Shown piece after piece: positions 8,756-26,322 of a stretch of 64,000 bases of DNA; the first letter of the stretch is position 1; every line of letters starts with the position of its first letter. The translations under genes were made by a program, and so were the position numbers. The stretch covers positions 4,274,501-4,338,500 of the forward strand of contig NZ_CP087106.1 in assembly GCF_028583545.1 (NCBI RefSeq), written 5' to 3'. Source of the DNA: Methylobacterium sp. NMS14P. GTDB lineage: Bacteria; Pseudomonadota; Alphaproteobacteria; Rhizobiales; Beijerinckiaceae. The notes under the pieces are model-generated. The model had not been told where the DNA came from, did no database searches, and saw only the letters and a list, made by a program, of their open reading frames with translations.

Positions 8756-9229
8756 TCAGCGGATCTCGACCACCTCGACCTCGTGTCCGTTCACCTCGAC
8801 CACGTCGCCGGTCGTCTTGCCGGTGATCGCGCGGGCGAGCGGCGCCACGTACGAGATCGAGCCCTTGTGCGGGTCGGCCTCGTCCTCGCCGACGATCCGG
8901 AAGGTCTGCCGGGTCTCCTTGCCGGACTCGTCCTCGCGGACCACCGTGACGGTCGAGCCGAACTGCACGGTGTCGCCGCCCTTGGGCTCGACGAGCTGGG
9001 CGGTGTTCTTCCGGGCCGCCCAGTAGCGCAGGTCGCGCCCGATGCGGGAATCCTCCGCCTTGTCGGCGGGATCCAGCGAGGCGACCTCCTTCTCCAGGCG
9101 CGCGACCTCGGCCTCGATCTGCGCGAGCCCCTCCGGCGTGACGAAGTTCGTGTGCGGCGAGATCGGCCGATCCGGCAGATTCTCGAACGCTTCCCCACCC
9201 TCGGGCTCTTTGACGAATGCGACGCTCAT
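8756..9229 (-). CDS. GreA/GreB-family transcript cleavage factor
   Basis: A 157-residue protein with an N-terminal coiled coil (about residues 30-78; acidic tip region DPADKAEDSRIG) and a C-terminal FKBP-like domain (about 85-157, including VQFGSTVTVV, PHKGSISYVAPLARAITGK and the terminal GHEVEVVEI). Such factors enter the RNA polymerase secondary channel and stimulate cleavage of backtracked RNA. The alphaproteobacterial form here is closer to GreB-like paralogues than to the housekeeping GreA. It converges with the LysR gene, leaving 6 bases between stops. Confidence 0.82.
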   Translation of the reverse strand: MSVAFVKEPEGGEAFENLPDRPISPHTNFVTPEGLAQIEAEVARLEKEVASLDPADKAEDSRIGRDLRYWAARKNTAQLVEPKGGDTVQFGSTVTVVREDESGKETRQTFRIVGEDEADPHKGSISYVAPLARAITGKTTGDVVEVNGHEVEVVEIR

Positions 9230-9475
9230 GAAGACGCCAACACGCCAGGTACGGCAAAGGTTCCCGCGCGACGGTGGTCCGGCCGGACCGGCGTTCTCGC
9301 CGTGGCGGCGCGCCTGCTAGGACGGGGCGGCCGGATCCTCATCCACGAGGGGCACCCCGTCGCGAACATGTCCGGGCCGCGGGAGGAGAGGCCGCTCCTG
9401 GCCCGGTACTCCTCCATCCGCATCGCCCCCCGCTCCCGCGCGAGGAGGCGGAACGCCGCCTGACGGGCGCCGGAG

Positions 9476-10462
9476 CTACCCGACCTCCACCACGGTCCGG
9501 CCCCGCACCCTGCCGGCCAGGATCTCGTCGCCGAGCCGGCCGACCTCCTCCAGGCCGACCTTGCTCGTCATGGCGGCGAGCTTGTCGAGGTCGAGCTCCC
9601 GGGCGAGGCGCGCCCAGGCCGCGCGCCGCTTCTTCTGCGGGGTCGTGACGCTGTTGATGCCGAGCAGCGAGACGCCGCGGAGGATGAACGGCGCCACCGA
9701 GGTCGGCAGGTCCATGCCCTGCGCCAGCCCGCAGGCCGCGACGGCGCCGTCCGCCCGGGTCATGGCGAGGACGTTGGCGAGGGTCGTCGAGCCCACGGCG
9801 TCGACGCCCGCGGCCCAGCGCTCCTTGCCGAGGGGCTTGCCGGGCTTCGACAGTTCGGCCCGGTCGACGATCTCGGCGGCGCCGAGCCCCTTCAGGTAAT
9901 CGGACTCGCCGTCCCGGCCGGTGGAGGCGACCACGTGCCAGCCCGCCCGGGCGAGGAGCGCCACCGCGACGGAGCCGACCCCGCCCGAGGCGCCGGTGAC
10001 GATGACCGGGCCGTGCTCCGGCTTCACCCCGTGGGCGTCCAGCGCCATGCAGCACAGCATCGCCGTGTAGCCGGCGGTGCCCACCGCCATGGCCTGCTCG
10101 GCCGTGAGCCCCTGGGGCAGCGGCACCAGCCAGTCGCCCCGGACCCGGGCGCGCTGCGCGTAGGCGCCGAGATGCGTCTCGCCGACGCCCCAGCCGGTGA
10201 GCACGACCGCGTCGCCCGGCCTGTACTCCGGATGGTCCGAGGTCTCGACGATCCCCGAGAAGTCGATGCCGGGGATCATCGGAAAGCGGCGCACCACCGG
10301 CGACTTGCCGGTGAGCGCGAGGCCGTCCTTGTAGTTCAGGGTCGAGTGCGTCACCCGCACGGTGACGTCGCCGTCCATCAGGTCGGCGTCGTCGAAATCC
10401 CTGAAGGCGAGGCCCTGGCCGGCCTCGCTCTTCTCGACCACCCAGGCCTTGAACGTCCCCAT
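9476..10462 (-). CDS. acuI: AcuI/YhdH-type acrylyl-CoA reductase (NADPH)
   Basis: A 328-residue zinc-free medium-chain dehydrogenase/reductase. Family motifs are NYKDGLALTG near residue 43, PGIDFSG, the cofactor loop VTGASGGVGSVA near 150-160 and GINSVTTPQKKR. AcuI reduces acryloyl-CoA to propionyl-CoA with NADPH, a step in 3-hydroxypropionate and DMSP metabolism and protection from acrylate. Start ATG 10462 with GGGAGG upstream. No acu or ddd gene sits nearby, so its pathway role is inferred from the family only. Confidence 0.85.
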   Translation of the reverse strand: MGTFKAWVVEKSEAGQGLAFRDFDDADLMDGDVTVRVTHSTLNYKDGLALTGKSPVVRRFPMIPGIDFSGIVETSDHPEYRPGDAVVLTGWGVGETHLGAYAQRARVRGDWLVPLPQGLTAEQAMAVGTAGYTAMLCCMALDAHGVKPEHGPVIVTGASGGVGSVAVALLARAGWHVVASTGRDGESDYLKGLGAAEIVDRAELSKPGKPLGKERWAAGVDAVGSTTLANVLAMTRADGAVAACGLAQGMDLPTSVAPFILRGVSLLGINSVTTPQKKRRAAWARLARELDLDKLAAMTSKVGLEEVGRLGDEILAGRVRGRTVVEVG

Positions 10463-10535
10463 CGTCACCTCCCGTGCTGCGCGGTGAGGTGTGGCCGGGA
10501 CGCCCGGAATCAAGGCGACGGCGGTCGTTGCCGGC

Positions 10536-11132
10536 TCAGTATCCCTCGTACCGGCTGCCCGTGTAGAAGCCGAGCCCGACGCCGATATCCGAGGAGCTGG
10601 CCCCGGTGATGCCGAGGGCGTCCGGGATCGAGCCGACGAGCGGGCCACCGTAGGCCGCGGGCCGGTAGCCGTAGCCCCCGCCGTAACCGCCGCCGATCGG
10701 CGCCCAGCCGGCCCGGGCCGGCGCGACGAGGACGCGGCGGCTGACGCTGGCGTATTCCGGCGGGATCGTCTCGGGGATCGTCTGCGCCGGGCGGATCAGC
10801 ACGGTCCGGGTGCGGACGGCGAAGCGCGGCGGCGCGGTCACCCAGCAGCCGATCAGCTCGCCGCCGGGGCCGCGGCTGGTCTGCCAGTAGCGGCCGCCGG
10901 GCGAGACCATCACGCGCTCCGACACCGTGTCGTAGACCGGCGGCGTGGTGCGGTAGACCGTGCGGGGCGGACGCACCAGCACGTTCTCCTGCACGGTGTC
11001 GTAGACCGGCGGCGTGACGACGCGGCGATAGCATTCGGAGCCGTAGCAGCCGCCGGCCTGGGCGGGCGCGGCGAGGAGCGCGCCGCCGAGGGCGGCGGCG
11101 AGGAGAGCGGTGCGAGCGACCGGCGCGGTCAT
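10536..11132 (-). CDS. Secreted repeat-containing protein of unknown function
   Basis: A 198-residue protein with a clear Sec signal peptide (hydrophobic core then APAQAGG, cleavage near residue 26). The mature part holds two imperfect copies of a PPVYDTVxExVxVxPxxxxY unit (about residues 39-75), a related third PPEYASVSRRVLV copy (about 120-135), and a glycine/tyrosine-rich tail (GGGYGGGYGYRP). Cysteines at the mature N-terminus could form a disulfide. Start ATG 11132 has AGAGGAC upstream. It is probably periplasmic or surface-exposed. No function can be assigned. Confidence 0.75.
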   Translation of the reverse strand: MTAPVARTALLAAALGGALLAAPAQAGGCYGSECYRRVVTPPVYDTVQENVLVRPPRTVYRTTPPVYDTVSERVMVSPGGRYWQTSRGPGGELIGCWVTAPPRFAVRTRTVLIRPAQTIPETIPPEYASVSRRVLVAPARAGWAPIGGGYGGGYGYRPAAYGGPLVGSIPDALGITGASSSDIGVGLGFYTGSRYEGY

Positions 11133-11280
11133 GGAAGTCCTCTGATACGCATTACTACGAGACGCGGCGCGGACGCGGCGCTCGTCTCGACGTACCAGAG
11201 GCCAGACTCGTTGCCCGGCGCGCAAGCATTATCAGGAACGAAGGTAAAATTAACCCTTGGTTTCGACTGCTTAGACGTCG

Positions 11281-11294
11281 CCTACCTAGGTAGG
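11281..11294. promoter_or_regulatory. 14-bp perfect palindrome upstream of the secreted protein gene
   Basis: CCTACCTAGGTAGG is fully self-complementary and lies in an unusually AT-rich 212-base gap (11,133-11,344) between the sleB-like gene stop and the secreted-protein start. The AT-rich part (11,230-11,275) probably holds the promoter of the minus-strand gene, placing the palindrome about 150 bases upstream of the start codon, in operator range. No regulator is adjacent. Confidence 0.35.
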
Positions 11295-11344
11295 ATTGTT
11301 CGGATCTTCCACAGTCTCTCTTATGAAGCTCGCTGCGGCCGGGG

Positions 11345-12529
11345 TCAGGTCTGGCCGGCCCGGAGCTGGTAGAAGATGTGCCGGCCGATCACGTCCATCT
11401 TGCGCAGGCGGCGGGCCCAGCCCGGACGCACGTAGTCGGCGTGGTAGTGGGTCGCGGCGCCGACCTCGGCGAGGTAGGTTCGGCCCTCGATCACCGAGCG
11501 GGCGATGCGGGTGGCGCTCTCCCAGGCGCCGGCATCGGTGATGCGCAGGGACTTGCCCTCGCACGCGAAGGAGAACTGGCAGCCCATGTAGTGGTGCCGG
11601 TTCTGGTAGACGACGCCGCAGACGCTCGCCGGGTAGAGGCCGCTCTTCACCCGGTTGAGCACCACCTGGGCGACGGCGGCCTGGCCAGCCTCGGGCTCGC
11701 TCCGGGCCTCGAAATAGACCGCCTCGGAGAGGCAGCGCTGCTCCTTGTCGAGGGCGTTCGGGTCGATCAGGTCGGCGTAGCGCCGGCGCGCGTCCTCGGG
11801 CACCGGCTGGGCGCTGTCGGGGCGCTCGGTGCGGATCGCGAAATCGGGGAGCGCGAGGCTCGCCGCGGCGATCTCGACGGGGATGGCGTCCGCGGGGGCC
11901 GGCGTCGTGGAGGACAGCGCGATGGCGCGGGGCACCGGCGGGGTCGAGCCGTCGAAGCGCTCGGGGCCGCCGTCCTCGGTGAGGTCGGCCGTCCCCTCGC
12001 CCGTGGAGGCGGCGGTGCCGCTGCCGGTGGTGAGGCCCAGATCCGGCACGGGAACGAAGGCGGCCTCCGGCTCGGATTCCGGATCCCAGACGGCGGAGCC
12101 CTGCGTCAGCACGCCGGTGACGCTGCCGGTGACGTCGCCGAAGACCAGGGCGCCGCCGGCCTCGCGCAGGTTCGCGGCCCGGCGGCCGAAGCTCTCGGCC
12201 GGCGGCCGGGCGGGATCGCCCTTGCCGGCCCGCTGCACCACCGGGAAGACGTGCGCGCCGGTCTTGAAGACCGCCTGCGGCGGCTCGTCGCCGAGGCGGC
12301 GGAGGGCCGATCCGATCAGCAGGGTGCCGGGCGGCAGCGGCGGGACCGTGTCGGCATCGATCACCGCCAGCCGGCTGGCCCCGATGGCGTTCTCCGTGCC
12401 GGCGTCGGCGGTGAACGACACCAGCAGGCCCAGCCCGACCATCCAGGGCGTCAGGGCCGCCGAGAGCCAGCGCAGGCTCGATTCCCGTCCTCGTCTCGTG
12501 CCCACGACGCCAGACCCGCACTCACGCAC
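11345..12529 (-). CDS. SleB/CwlJ-type cell wall hydrolase
   Basis: A protein of about 394 residues. An N-terminal membrane segment (about residues 22-42) anchors or exports it; a long, low-complexity periplasmic linker follows, then a C-terminal Hydrolase_2 domain (about 265-390). The catalytic glutamate lies in LSEAVYFEARSE, and conserved motifs are QVVLNRVKSGLYP and CQFSFACEGK. SleB-type domains cleave peptidoglycan glycan strands; in alphaproteobacteria they serve wall remodelling, not spore germination. The start is uncertain: GTG at 12,529, or an in-frame GTG eight codons later, neither with a strong ribosome site. Confidence 0.8.
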   Translation of the reverse strand: MRECGSGVVGTRRGRESSLRWLSAALTPWMVGLGLLVSFTADAGTENAIGASRLAVIDADTVPPLPPGTLLIGSALRRLGDEPPQAVFKTGAHVFPVVQRAGKGDPARPPAESFGRRAANLREAGGALVFGDVTGSVTGVLTQGSAVWDPESEPEAAFVPVPDLGLTTGSGTAASTGEGTADLTEDGGPERFDGSTPPVPRAIALSSTTPAPADAIPVEIAAASLALPDFAIRTERPDSAQPVPEDARRRYADLIDPNALDKEQRCLSEAVYFEARSEPEAGQAAVAQVVLNRVKSGLYPASVCGVVYQNRHHYMGCQFSFACEGKSLRITDAGAWESATRIARSVIEGRTYLAEVGAATHYHADYVRPGWARRLRKMDVIGRHIFYQLRAGQT

Positions 12530-12654
12530 CCGAACCGGCCCGATCCTCCCCGTTTCCGGGGTGTTTCTGCGGCCGCGCCGAATTTATCGCGCGGTATGGT
12601 TGAGCCGCGGTTAAGGCCGGATGGCCGCGCGTGTCTTGATCCGGTCCCGCGTTG

Positions 12655-12780
12655 AACGCTGCGGTCGACGCTTCCCACTCCGTCATCGCGAGCGGAGCGA
12701 AGTGACCGAGGGCACCGGGACGTCGGGAAGCGCGGCGCCGCTCGGGCTCGCTTCGCCGCGCTCGCAGAGACGGCAGCGTT
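12655..12780. repeat. REP-like palindromic element between sleB-like gene and rpoC
   Basis: The 323-base gap 12,530-12,852 has no convincing gene. Its right part is bounded by AACGCTGC (12,655-12,662) and its inverse GCAGCGTT (12,773-12,780). Inside, GCGAGCGGAGCGAAG (12,688-12,702) faces the imperfect inverse CTTCGCCGCGCTCGC about 50 bases on. The same 15-base core recurs at 37,831-37,845, so this is a dispersed REP/BIME-type element. It lies just past the rpoC terminator. Confidence 0.65.
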
Positions 12781-12796
12781 GAGAGAGGCACGCAGC

Positions 12797-12825
12797 AAAA
12801 GAAAAGGGCGGCCCGCAGGCCGCCC
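12797..12825 (-). terminator. Terminator of the rplJL-rpoBC operon
   Basis: On the minus strand GGGCGGCC-TGCG-GGCCGCCC forms an eight-pair stem, followed by TTTTCTTTT. It starts 28 bases past the rpoC stop, a textbook intrinsic terminator. Confidence 0.92.
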
Positions 12826-12852
12826 TCTCTCGTCTCGGTCCGGCCTGCCGCC

Positions 12853-17064
<4,212 letters not shown>

Positions 17065-17243
17065 GATCCGCTCCTTGTTGACGCCGACGGCCCCGCGCCG
17101 GGCCACCACGTCCTGAAAAAGATCCGGCGCCGCACCCCGCGCGGGCGCTGCTCACCGTCGTCGAACCCTGGAAGGCCCCTCCCCTCCCCGCTCGACCGTG
17201 GCGGCGGTGATCTCCACCGCCACGGGAGGTTTTTGCGACTGGC

Positions 17244-21368
<4,125 letters not shown>

Positions 21369-21521
21369 GTGACCTCGCTCCTACCCGCGTGCCTCGCGCC
21401 CGGGGAAGCGTTCCCGAAAGGGACCTCCCGCACCGGGCCGTGACGCGCGCCCCGCCGGGCCGCGCCACCGAACCGAATCTCTTGCCGGTCCCTCGCGGGA
21501 CCATCCGCCGAAGCGGCCTAA

Positions 21522-21606
21522 AGCCCGCGGGCGCTGACCCGCGGGCTCCGGTCACGACAGGCTCGCGCGGAGCCTCCGTGGGGTGATGGGCCGGGACCGG
21601 CCCATC
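21522..21606 (-). promoter_or_regulatory. Two hairpins in the rplL-rpoB gap, likely attenuator
   Basis: Immediately after rplL, GATGGGCCG/CGGCCCATC (21,606-21,585) forms a nine-pair hairpin. About 40 bases on, AGCCCGCGGG/CCCGCGGGCT (21,547-21,522) forms a ten-pair hairpin followed by TTTA. In many bacteria a partial terminator and an RNase III site here make rpoB expression lower than rplL. The structures are seen; attenuation is inferred. Confidence 0.6.
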
Positions 21607-21612
21607 GTCGGC

Positions 21613-21990
21613 TTACTTGAGCTCGACCTTGGCGCCGGCCTTCTCGAGCTGGGCCTTGAGCTTCTCGGCCTCGTCCTTGGCGACGCCTTCCTTGACCGGC
21701 TTCGGCGCGCCCTCGACCAGGTCCTTGGCCTCCTTGAGGCCGAGGCCGGTGATCGCGCGGACCTCCTTGATGACCTCGATCTTCTTGTCGCCGGCGGAGG
21801 CGAGGACGACCGTGAACTCGGTCTGCTCCTCGACGGCGGCGGCGGCGCCACCGGCGGCCGGGCCGGCGGCGACGGCGACGGCAGCGGCGGCCGAGACGCC
21901 CCACTTCTCCTCGAGCATCTTGGCCAGGTCAGCGGCCTCGAGCACGGTCAGCGAGGACAGGTCGTCGACGAGCTTGGCGAGATCAGCCAT
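21613..21990 (-). CDS. rplL: 50S ribosomal protein L7/L12
   Basis: The 125-residue stalk protein. It has the N-terminal dimerization helices ([29 protein letters not shown] in pieces near 3-30), an alanine/glycine hinge (about 33-52) and the C-terminal domain with the factor-binding segment [10 protein letters not shown] and [13 protein letters not shown]. It recruits and activates EF-Tu and EF-G on the ribosome. Start ATG 21,990 with GAGAGGAA upstream. It follows rplJ by 49 bases, allowing the usual higher L12 copy number through its own ribosome site. Confidence 0.98.
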   Translation of the reverse strand: MADLAKLVDDLSSLTVLEAADLAKMLEEKWGVSAAAAVAVAAGPAAGGAAAAVEEQTEFTVVLASAGDKKIEVIKEVRAITGLGLKEAKDLVEGAPKPVKEGVAKDEAEKLKAQLEKAGAKVELK

Positions 21991-22039
21991 TTTGAATTCC
22001 TCTCAGATATCGGTTTGAATGGATGGATTTTGAAGGGCC

Positions 22040-22558
22040 TCAGGCGGCCTCGTCCTTCTTGGCATAGGCCCCGAACACGCGGGCGAGCTTGGAAGCCGGC
22101 GCGTTGACGACCTGAGCGATCTTCGTCGCGGGCGCCTGCACGAGGCCCACGATCTTGGCGCGCAGTTCGTCGAGGGACGGGAGCGAGGCGAGCGCCTTCA
22201 CGCCGTCCGGGTTCAGGGCGGTCTTCCCCATCGCGCCGCCGAGGATCACGAGCTTGTCGTTGACCTTGGCGAAATCGACCGCGACCTTCGCGGCAGCGAC
22301 CGGATCGCCGGAATAGGCGAGCAGGGTCGGGCCCTTCAGGAGCGGCTTGATGGAGGCGACGTCCGTGCCATCGAGTGCGATGCCGGCGAGGCTGTTCTTG
22401 GCGACCTTCACGGTGGCGCCGGCCTGCTTCATCTGCGCGCGCAGCTTCTGCATGTCGGCGACCGTGAGGCCCTTGTAGTGGGCCACGACGACGACGGCGC
22501 TCTGATTGAACACGCCGTTGAGCGTCGAGACGAGATCAGCTTTAGCTGTCCGGTCCAC
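22040..22558 (-). CDS. rplJ: 50S ribosomal protein L10
   Basis: A 172-residue stalk base protein. The N-terminal 23S-binding domain shows [19 protein letters not shown] and [12 protein letters not shown], and a C-terminal helix for L12 dimers follows (about 135-172). Start GTG 22,558 ([17 protein letters not shown]), supported by GGAGAGA about 7 bases upstream and by the normal family N-terminus; the 17 codons upstream in frame belong to the leader. It is the first gene of the rplJL-rpoBC operon, with its own promoter about 420 bases upstream. Confidence 0.97.
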   Translation of the reverse strand: MDRTAKADLVSTLNGVFNQSAVVVVAHYKGLTVADMQKLRAQMKQAGATVKVAKNSLAGIALDGTDVASIKPLLKGPTLLAYSGDPVAAAKVAVDFAKVNDKLVILGGAMGKTALNPDGVKALASLPSLDELRAKIVGLVQAPATKIAQVVNAPASKLARVFGAYAKKDEAA

Positions 22559-22976
22559 TGGGCTCTCTCCGGTTGGCGGAACCCGGTCTCGGGTCCGCCG
22601 GTTGCACATGCCGCCCGGACGTGGTCTCGGCCTTCAGGAAGACCGGGAACGTCCGAACGACGCTTCGCGGCCCTGTCCCCGCGCGTGCCCCTGGAGGCCG
22701 CCTCGGGCGAGTTGGTTCAAACCGACACCCCTCCGCGGCCGGGGCCGGGGCGAGGCTTTTCGAATTCGGTCTTCCCCGTCTGTGCAGGCTGGCGGATTAA
22801 GCCGGCGAACCGGCACCTGCAGTCTCGGACAGGACATGGCCGGACAAGGCTCCGCGGGGCTCATCGCCCCTGGGATCCTTCCGGCCAGTGCCACCCGGTT
22901 GCCCGGGCGACATTTCGAGCGGAAACCGGCCGATCGGCCGTTCTCCTTCCGTGAGGATGAAATGCGTGAGGCGCGG
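22559..22976 (-). promoter_or_regulatory. Long untranslated leader of rplJ (candidate L10-L12 autoregulatory site)
   Basis: From the predicted promoter to the rplJ start codon run about 410 transcribed bases with no convincing gene. Just before the Shine-Dalgarno lies a strong hairpin, GGCGGACCCG/CGGGTTCCGCC on the minus strand (22,599-22,575, one bulge). In many bacteria the L10(L12)4 complex binds a leader at this place and represses rplJL translation. I could not recognise the conserved L10-binding kink, so the assignment rests on position, length and structure. Confidence 0.5.
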
Positions 22977-23005
22977 TGTATAGAGCCTAGCAAGCCGCCT
23001 GCCAA
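22977..23005 (-). promoter_or_regulatory. Strong sigma-70-type promoter for rplJL-rpoBC
   Basis: On the minus strand TTGGCA (23,005-23,000), an exact 17-base spacer and TATACA (22,982-22,977) make one of the best consensus promoters in the window. It lies 91 bases past the radical SAM gene stop and points at rplJ, so the rplJL-rpoBC block is uncoupled from rplKA. Confidence 0.85.
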
Positions 23006-23095
23006 GGGCCGGAACGCGACTTTTCCGCCGCAGGCAAGGACTTGCGCAGGAGCCTTGCCGCGACCGCATCGCTCGGAGCGGCCCGGGATCCCGGG

Positions 23096-24739
23096 CTACG
23101 CCGCCTCGCGCTCCGGCACGAGCTTGCGCCGCGCGGCCTCCCACCAGCTGCGGTCGCGGGCCTCCTTCGCCTCCGCGGCCTTGGCGGCGTAGAACGAGGC
23201 GTTGTGCTCGCCGCGCAGGGCCTCGCGGGTGAAGCGGATCAGGTGGTGGGCGACGAAGCCCATGTTGAACACCGCCTCGATCTGCCCGCGCTTCAGCGCG
23301 TAGCCGGCCGCGCTCCAGAACGGCTTGCGGTAGTCGGAGAAGATCCCGACCCGGGTGATGATGTTGAAACCGAGGATCAGGCCGCGGCGCAGGTTGGTGA
23401 AGGTGAGCTTGCCGGCCGTCGGCGTCGTAATCCGGTTCGGGTAGGTCACCGCGCACTGGTGCTTGAACCGCTCGAAGATCTTCTCCGGCTCGTAGGCGTG
23501 CGCGATCGCGCGGCGCCAGCTGCTCACCACCGAGTCGTGGGGCCGCTTGAACAGGACGTTCGATTCGAGGCTGGCGTCGTGCAGCAGCCGGCCCTCGCGC
23601 TCCAGCCGGTCCCAGAGCGGGGTCTTGGGGAGCGCCTGGAGCAGGTTGATGGTCAGGACCGGGATCGCCGAGCGGTCGATGAAGTCGATCAGGTTCTGCT
23701 CGGATTTGTCGGTGTCGGAATCGAGGCCCAGGATGATGCCGGAGGTGACCTCCAGCCCGTAGGAATTGAGGGTCTCGATCGCCTCGTACATCGGCACGGC
23801 GGCGTTGTGGGTCTTGTCGATGCCCTTGAGCGCCTCCGCCTCCGGCGTCTCGATGCCGACGAACACCGTCATGAAGTTGGCCTGCCGCATCAGCTCGAGG
23901 ATCTCGGGCTGCTTGGCCATGTTCAGCGTCGCCTCGCAGGCGAACTGGAGCGGGTAGGCGTTCTTCTTCTGCCATTCCACGAGGTGCGGCAGCATCTCGC
24001 GGGTCGCCTTGCGATTGCCGATGAAGTTGTCGTCGACGAAGTACACCACGGCCGGATGGCCCGGCTGGCTGACGATGGCGTCGAGCTCCGCGCACATCTG
24101 CTCCGGGCTCTTGAGCCGCGGTTGGCGGCCGTAGAGCTGCGGGATGTCGCAGAACTCGCAGCGGTACGGGCAGCCCGAGGAGAATTGCAGCGAGCCGATC
24201 AGGTAGCGCTTGAGCGGCGCGCGCTCGTAGGCCGGGGCCGGGAAGTCGGCGAGCGCGAGGCGGTCCTTGGTCTCCAGCACCACCTGGGCGGGCGGGCGCG
24301 TCAGGTCGGCATCGAGGCGCGCGACGAGGTCGTCGGTGGCGTCGCCGATCTCGCCGATATGGAGGTAGTCGAAGTCGCCGTACTTCTCCGGGGCGCCCGA
24401 GACCGAGGGGCCGCCCAGCACCGTCACCTTGCCGGCCGCGCGGGCGCGGTCGCGGATGTCGTGGATCTGCGGCTCCTGGATGTGCATCCCGGAGACGAAC
24501 ACCGCGTCGGCCCAGGCGAAGTCGGCCGGGCCCGCGCGGCGGATATTCTCATCGATGAACCGGCATTCCCACGCCTCGGGCATGTAGGCCGCGATCAGCA
24601 GCAGTCCCTGCGGCGGCATGAACGCCTTCACCCCGCCCATCAACGGGTAGGCGTGGGAGAATGTCCCGAAGGACGGCGTGTAGGCGGGAAAGACGCACAG
24701 GATGCGTCGCTTGGAGGTGACCGTCAGGGTGCATCGCAT
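23096..24739 (-). CDS. hpnP: B12-binding radical SAM protein, probable hopanoid C-2 methylase
   Basis: A 547-residue protein with a B12-binding domain (about residues 12-150), radical SAM cysteines C190, C194 and C197 (SSGCPYRCEFC) and a DUF4070-type C-terminus. The N-terminal FPAYTPSFGTFSHAYPLMGG and MPPQGLLLIAAYMPE stretches resemble HpnP, which methylates C-2 of hopanoids using methylcobalamin and SAM. Methylobacterium and relatives make 2-methylhopanoids. The name is by remembered resemblance, not a search; the paralogue at 570-2,255 shares the architecture. The position is odd: it separates rplA from rplJ, both flanks having their own terminator or promoter. Start ATG 24,739. Confidence 0.6.
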   Translation of the reverse strand: MRCTLTVTSKRRILCVFPAYTPSFGTFSHAYPLMGGVKAFMPPQGLLLIAAYMPEAWECRFIDENIRRAGPADFAWADAVFVSGMHIQEPQIHDIRDRARAAGKVTVLGGPSVSGAPEKYGDFDYLHIGEIGDATDDLVARLDADLTRPPAQVVLETKDRLALADFPAPAYERAPLKRYLIGSLQFSSGCPYRCEFCDIPQLYGRQPRLKSPEQMCAELDAIVSQPGHPAVVYFVDDNFIGNRKATREMLPHLVEWQKKNAYPLQFACEATLNMAKQPEILELMRQANFMTVFVGIETPEAEALKGIDKTHNAAVPMYEAIETLNSYGLEVTSGIILGLDSDTDKSEQNLIDFIDRSAIPVLTINLLQALPKTPLWDRLEREGRLLHDASLESNVLFKRPHDSVVSSWRRAIAHAYEPEKIFERFKHQCAVTYPNRITTPTAGKLTFTNLRRGLILGFNIITRVGIFSDYRKPFWSAAGYALKRGQIEAVFNMGFVAHHLIRFTREALRGEHNASFYAAKAAEAKEARDRSWWEAARRKLVPEREAA

Positions 24740-24980
24740 GGCGGCCTATCTAGCACAGCCGCGGCCGTTGGCGCCCCCCTCGGCGGTTAAGAATGGCGTG
24801 AGGGACGCGGGCTCAGTGCGGCCGCCGCGGCTTGTCTTCCTGACGTGTCCGGGGCCCTGTTCCGCCGGTCCCCTGCGCACCTGAGACAGGGATGCGCCTC
24901 GCCCGGCACCGCCCCACGCCGGAACGGGTGGTGCGCGGCACGACCCGCGCCGGGATCCGGCATCAGCCGCCGCCCCGCGA

Positions 24981-25011
24981 CGCAGAACGCCCGGCCGTTC
25001 CCGGCCGGGCG
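24981..25011 (-). terminator. Probable terminator after rplA
   Basis: On the minus strand CGCCCGGCCG-GGAA-CGGCCGGGCG makes a ten-pair stem 28 bases past the rplA stop, but only TT follows, so it may be Rho-assisted. The remaining 240 bases up to the radical SAM start (24,740-24,980) show no gene and no clear consensus promoter. Confidence 0.6.
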
Positions 25012-25039
25012 CTCCGCAGCGTCGACGATTCGTCTCGCC

Positions 25040-25738
<699 letters not shown>

Positions 25739-25749
25739 GATGTCCTCCC

Positions 25750-26199
25750 TCAGGCCGTGACTTCGAGGCCCATGGCCCGGGCGGAGCCGCGGATCATGGC
25801 AACGGCCGACTCGATCGAGTCGCAGTTGAGGTCGGGCATCTTCTTCTCGGCGATCTCGCGCAGCTGCGCCTCCGAGATCTTGCCGACGGTCGGGCCCTTG
25901 CCCGGGGTCTTGGAGCCGGAGGCGGGCTTCTTGCCGAGCTTCAGGCCGACGGCCTTCTTGAGGAAGAAGGTGACCGGCGGCTGCTTCATCTCGAAGGTGA
26001 AGGAGCGGTCCTGATACGCGGTGATGATCACCGGGATCGGGGTGCCCTTCTCCATCTGCGCGGTCTTCGCGTTGAAGGCCTTGCAGAATTCCATGATGTT
26101 GAGGCCGCGCTGACCGAGCGCGGGACCGATCGGCGGCGACGGGTTCGCCGCGCCGGCCGGGACCTGAAGCTTCACGTAGCCCGTGATCTTCTTCGCCAT
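25750..26199 (-). CDS. rplK: 50S ribosomal protein L11
   Basis: A 149-residue GTPase-centre protein. The proline-rich N-terminal domain ([31 protein letters not shown] in parts near 13-45) and the rRNA-binding C-terminal domain ([24 protein letters not shown] near 119-143) are intact. With L10/L12 it controls factor-dependent GTP hydrolysis and RelA activation. It follows nusG after 227 bases holding a 17-bp inverted repeat, and precedes rplA by 11 bases. Confidence 0.98.
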   Translation of the reverse strand: MAKKITGYVKLQVPAGAANPSPPIGPALGQRGLNIMEFCKAFNAKTAQMEKGTPIPVIITAYQDRSFTFEMKQPPVTFFLKKAVGLKLGKKPASGSKTPGKGPTVGKISEAQLREIAEKKMPDLNCDSIESAVAMIRGSARAMGLEVTA

Positions 26200-26322
26200 G
26201 GGACTGCTCCCAATGAAAATCCGCCCCCACGCGGCCTGAAGCGCGGCGGGTCGGACGGTTGCAGGTCGCGGTGCGAGCCGTGGACCCCGGAGGCGAAGCC
26301 GGGCGGTTCTCCCGCGGATGGT

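Noticed and set aside
9302..9463. 53-codon plus-strand frame with coding-like composition in the greB-like/acuI gap
   Set aside because: GTG start without a ribosome site and no recognisable domain; the opposite strand is equally open. The 246-base gap is best left without a gene.
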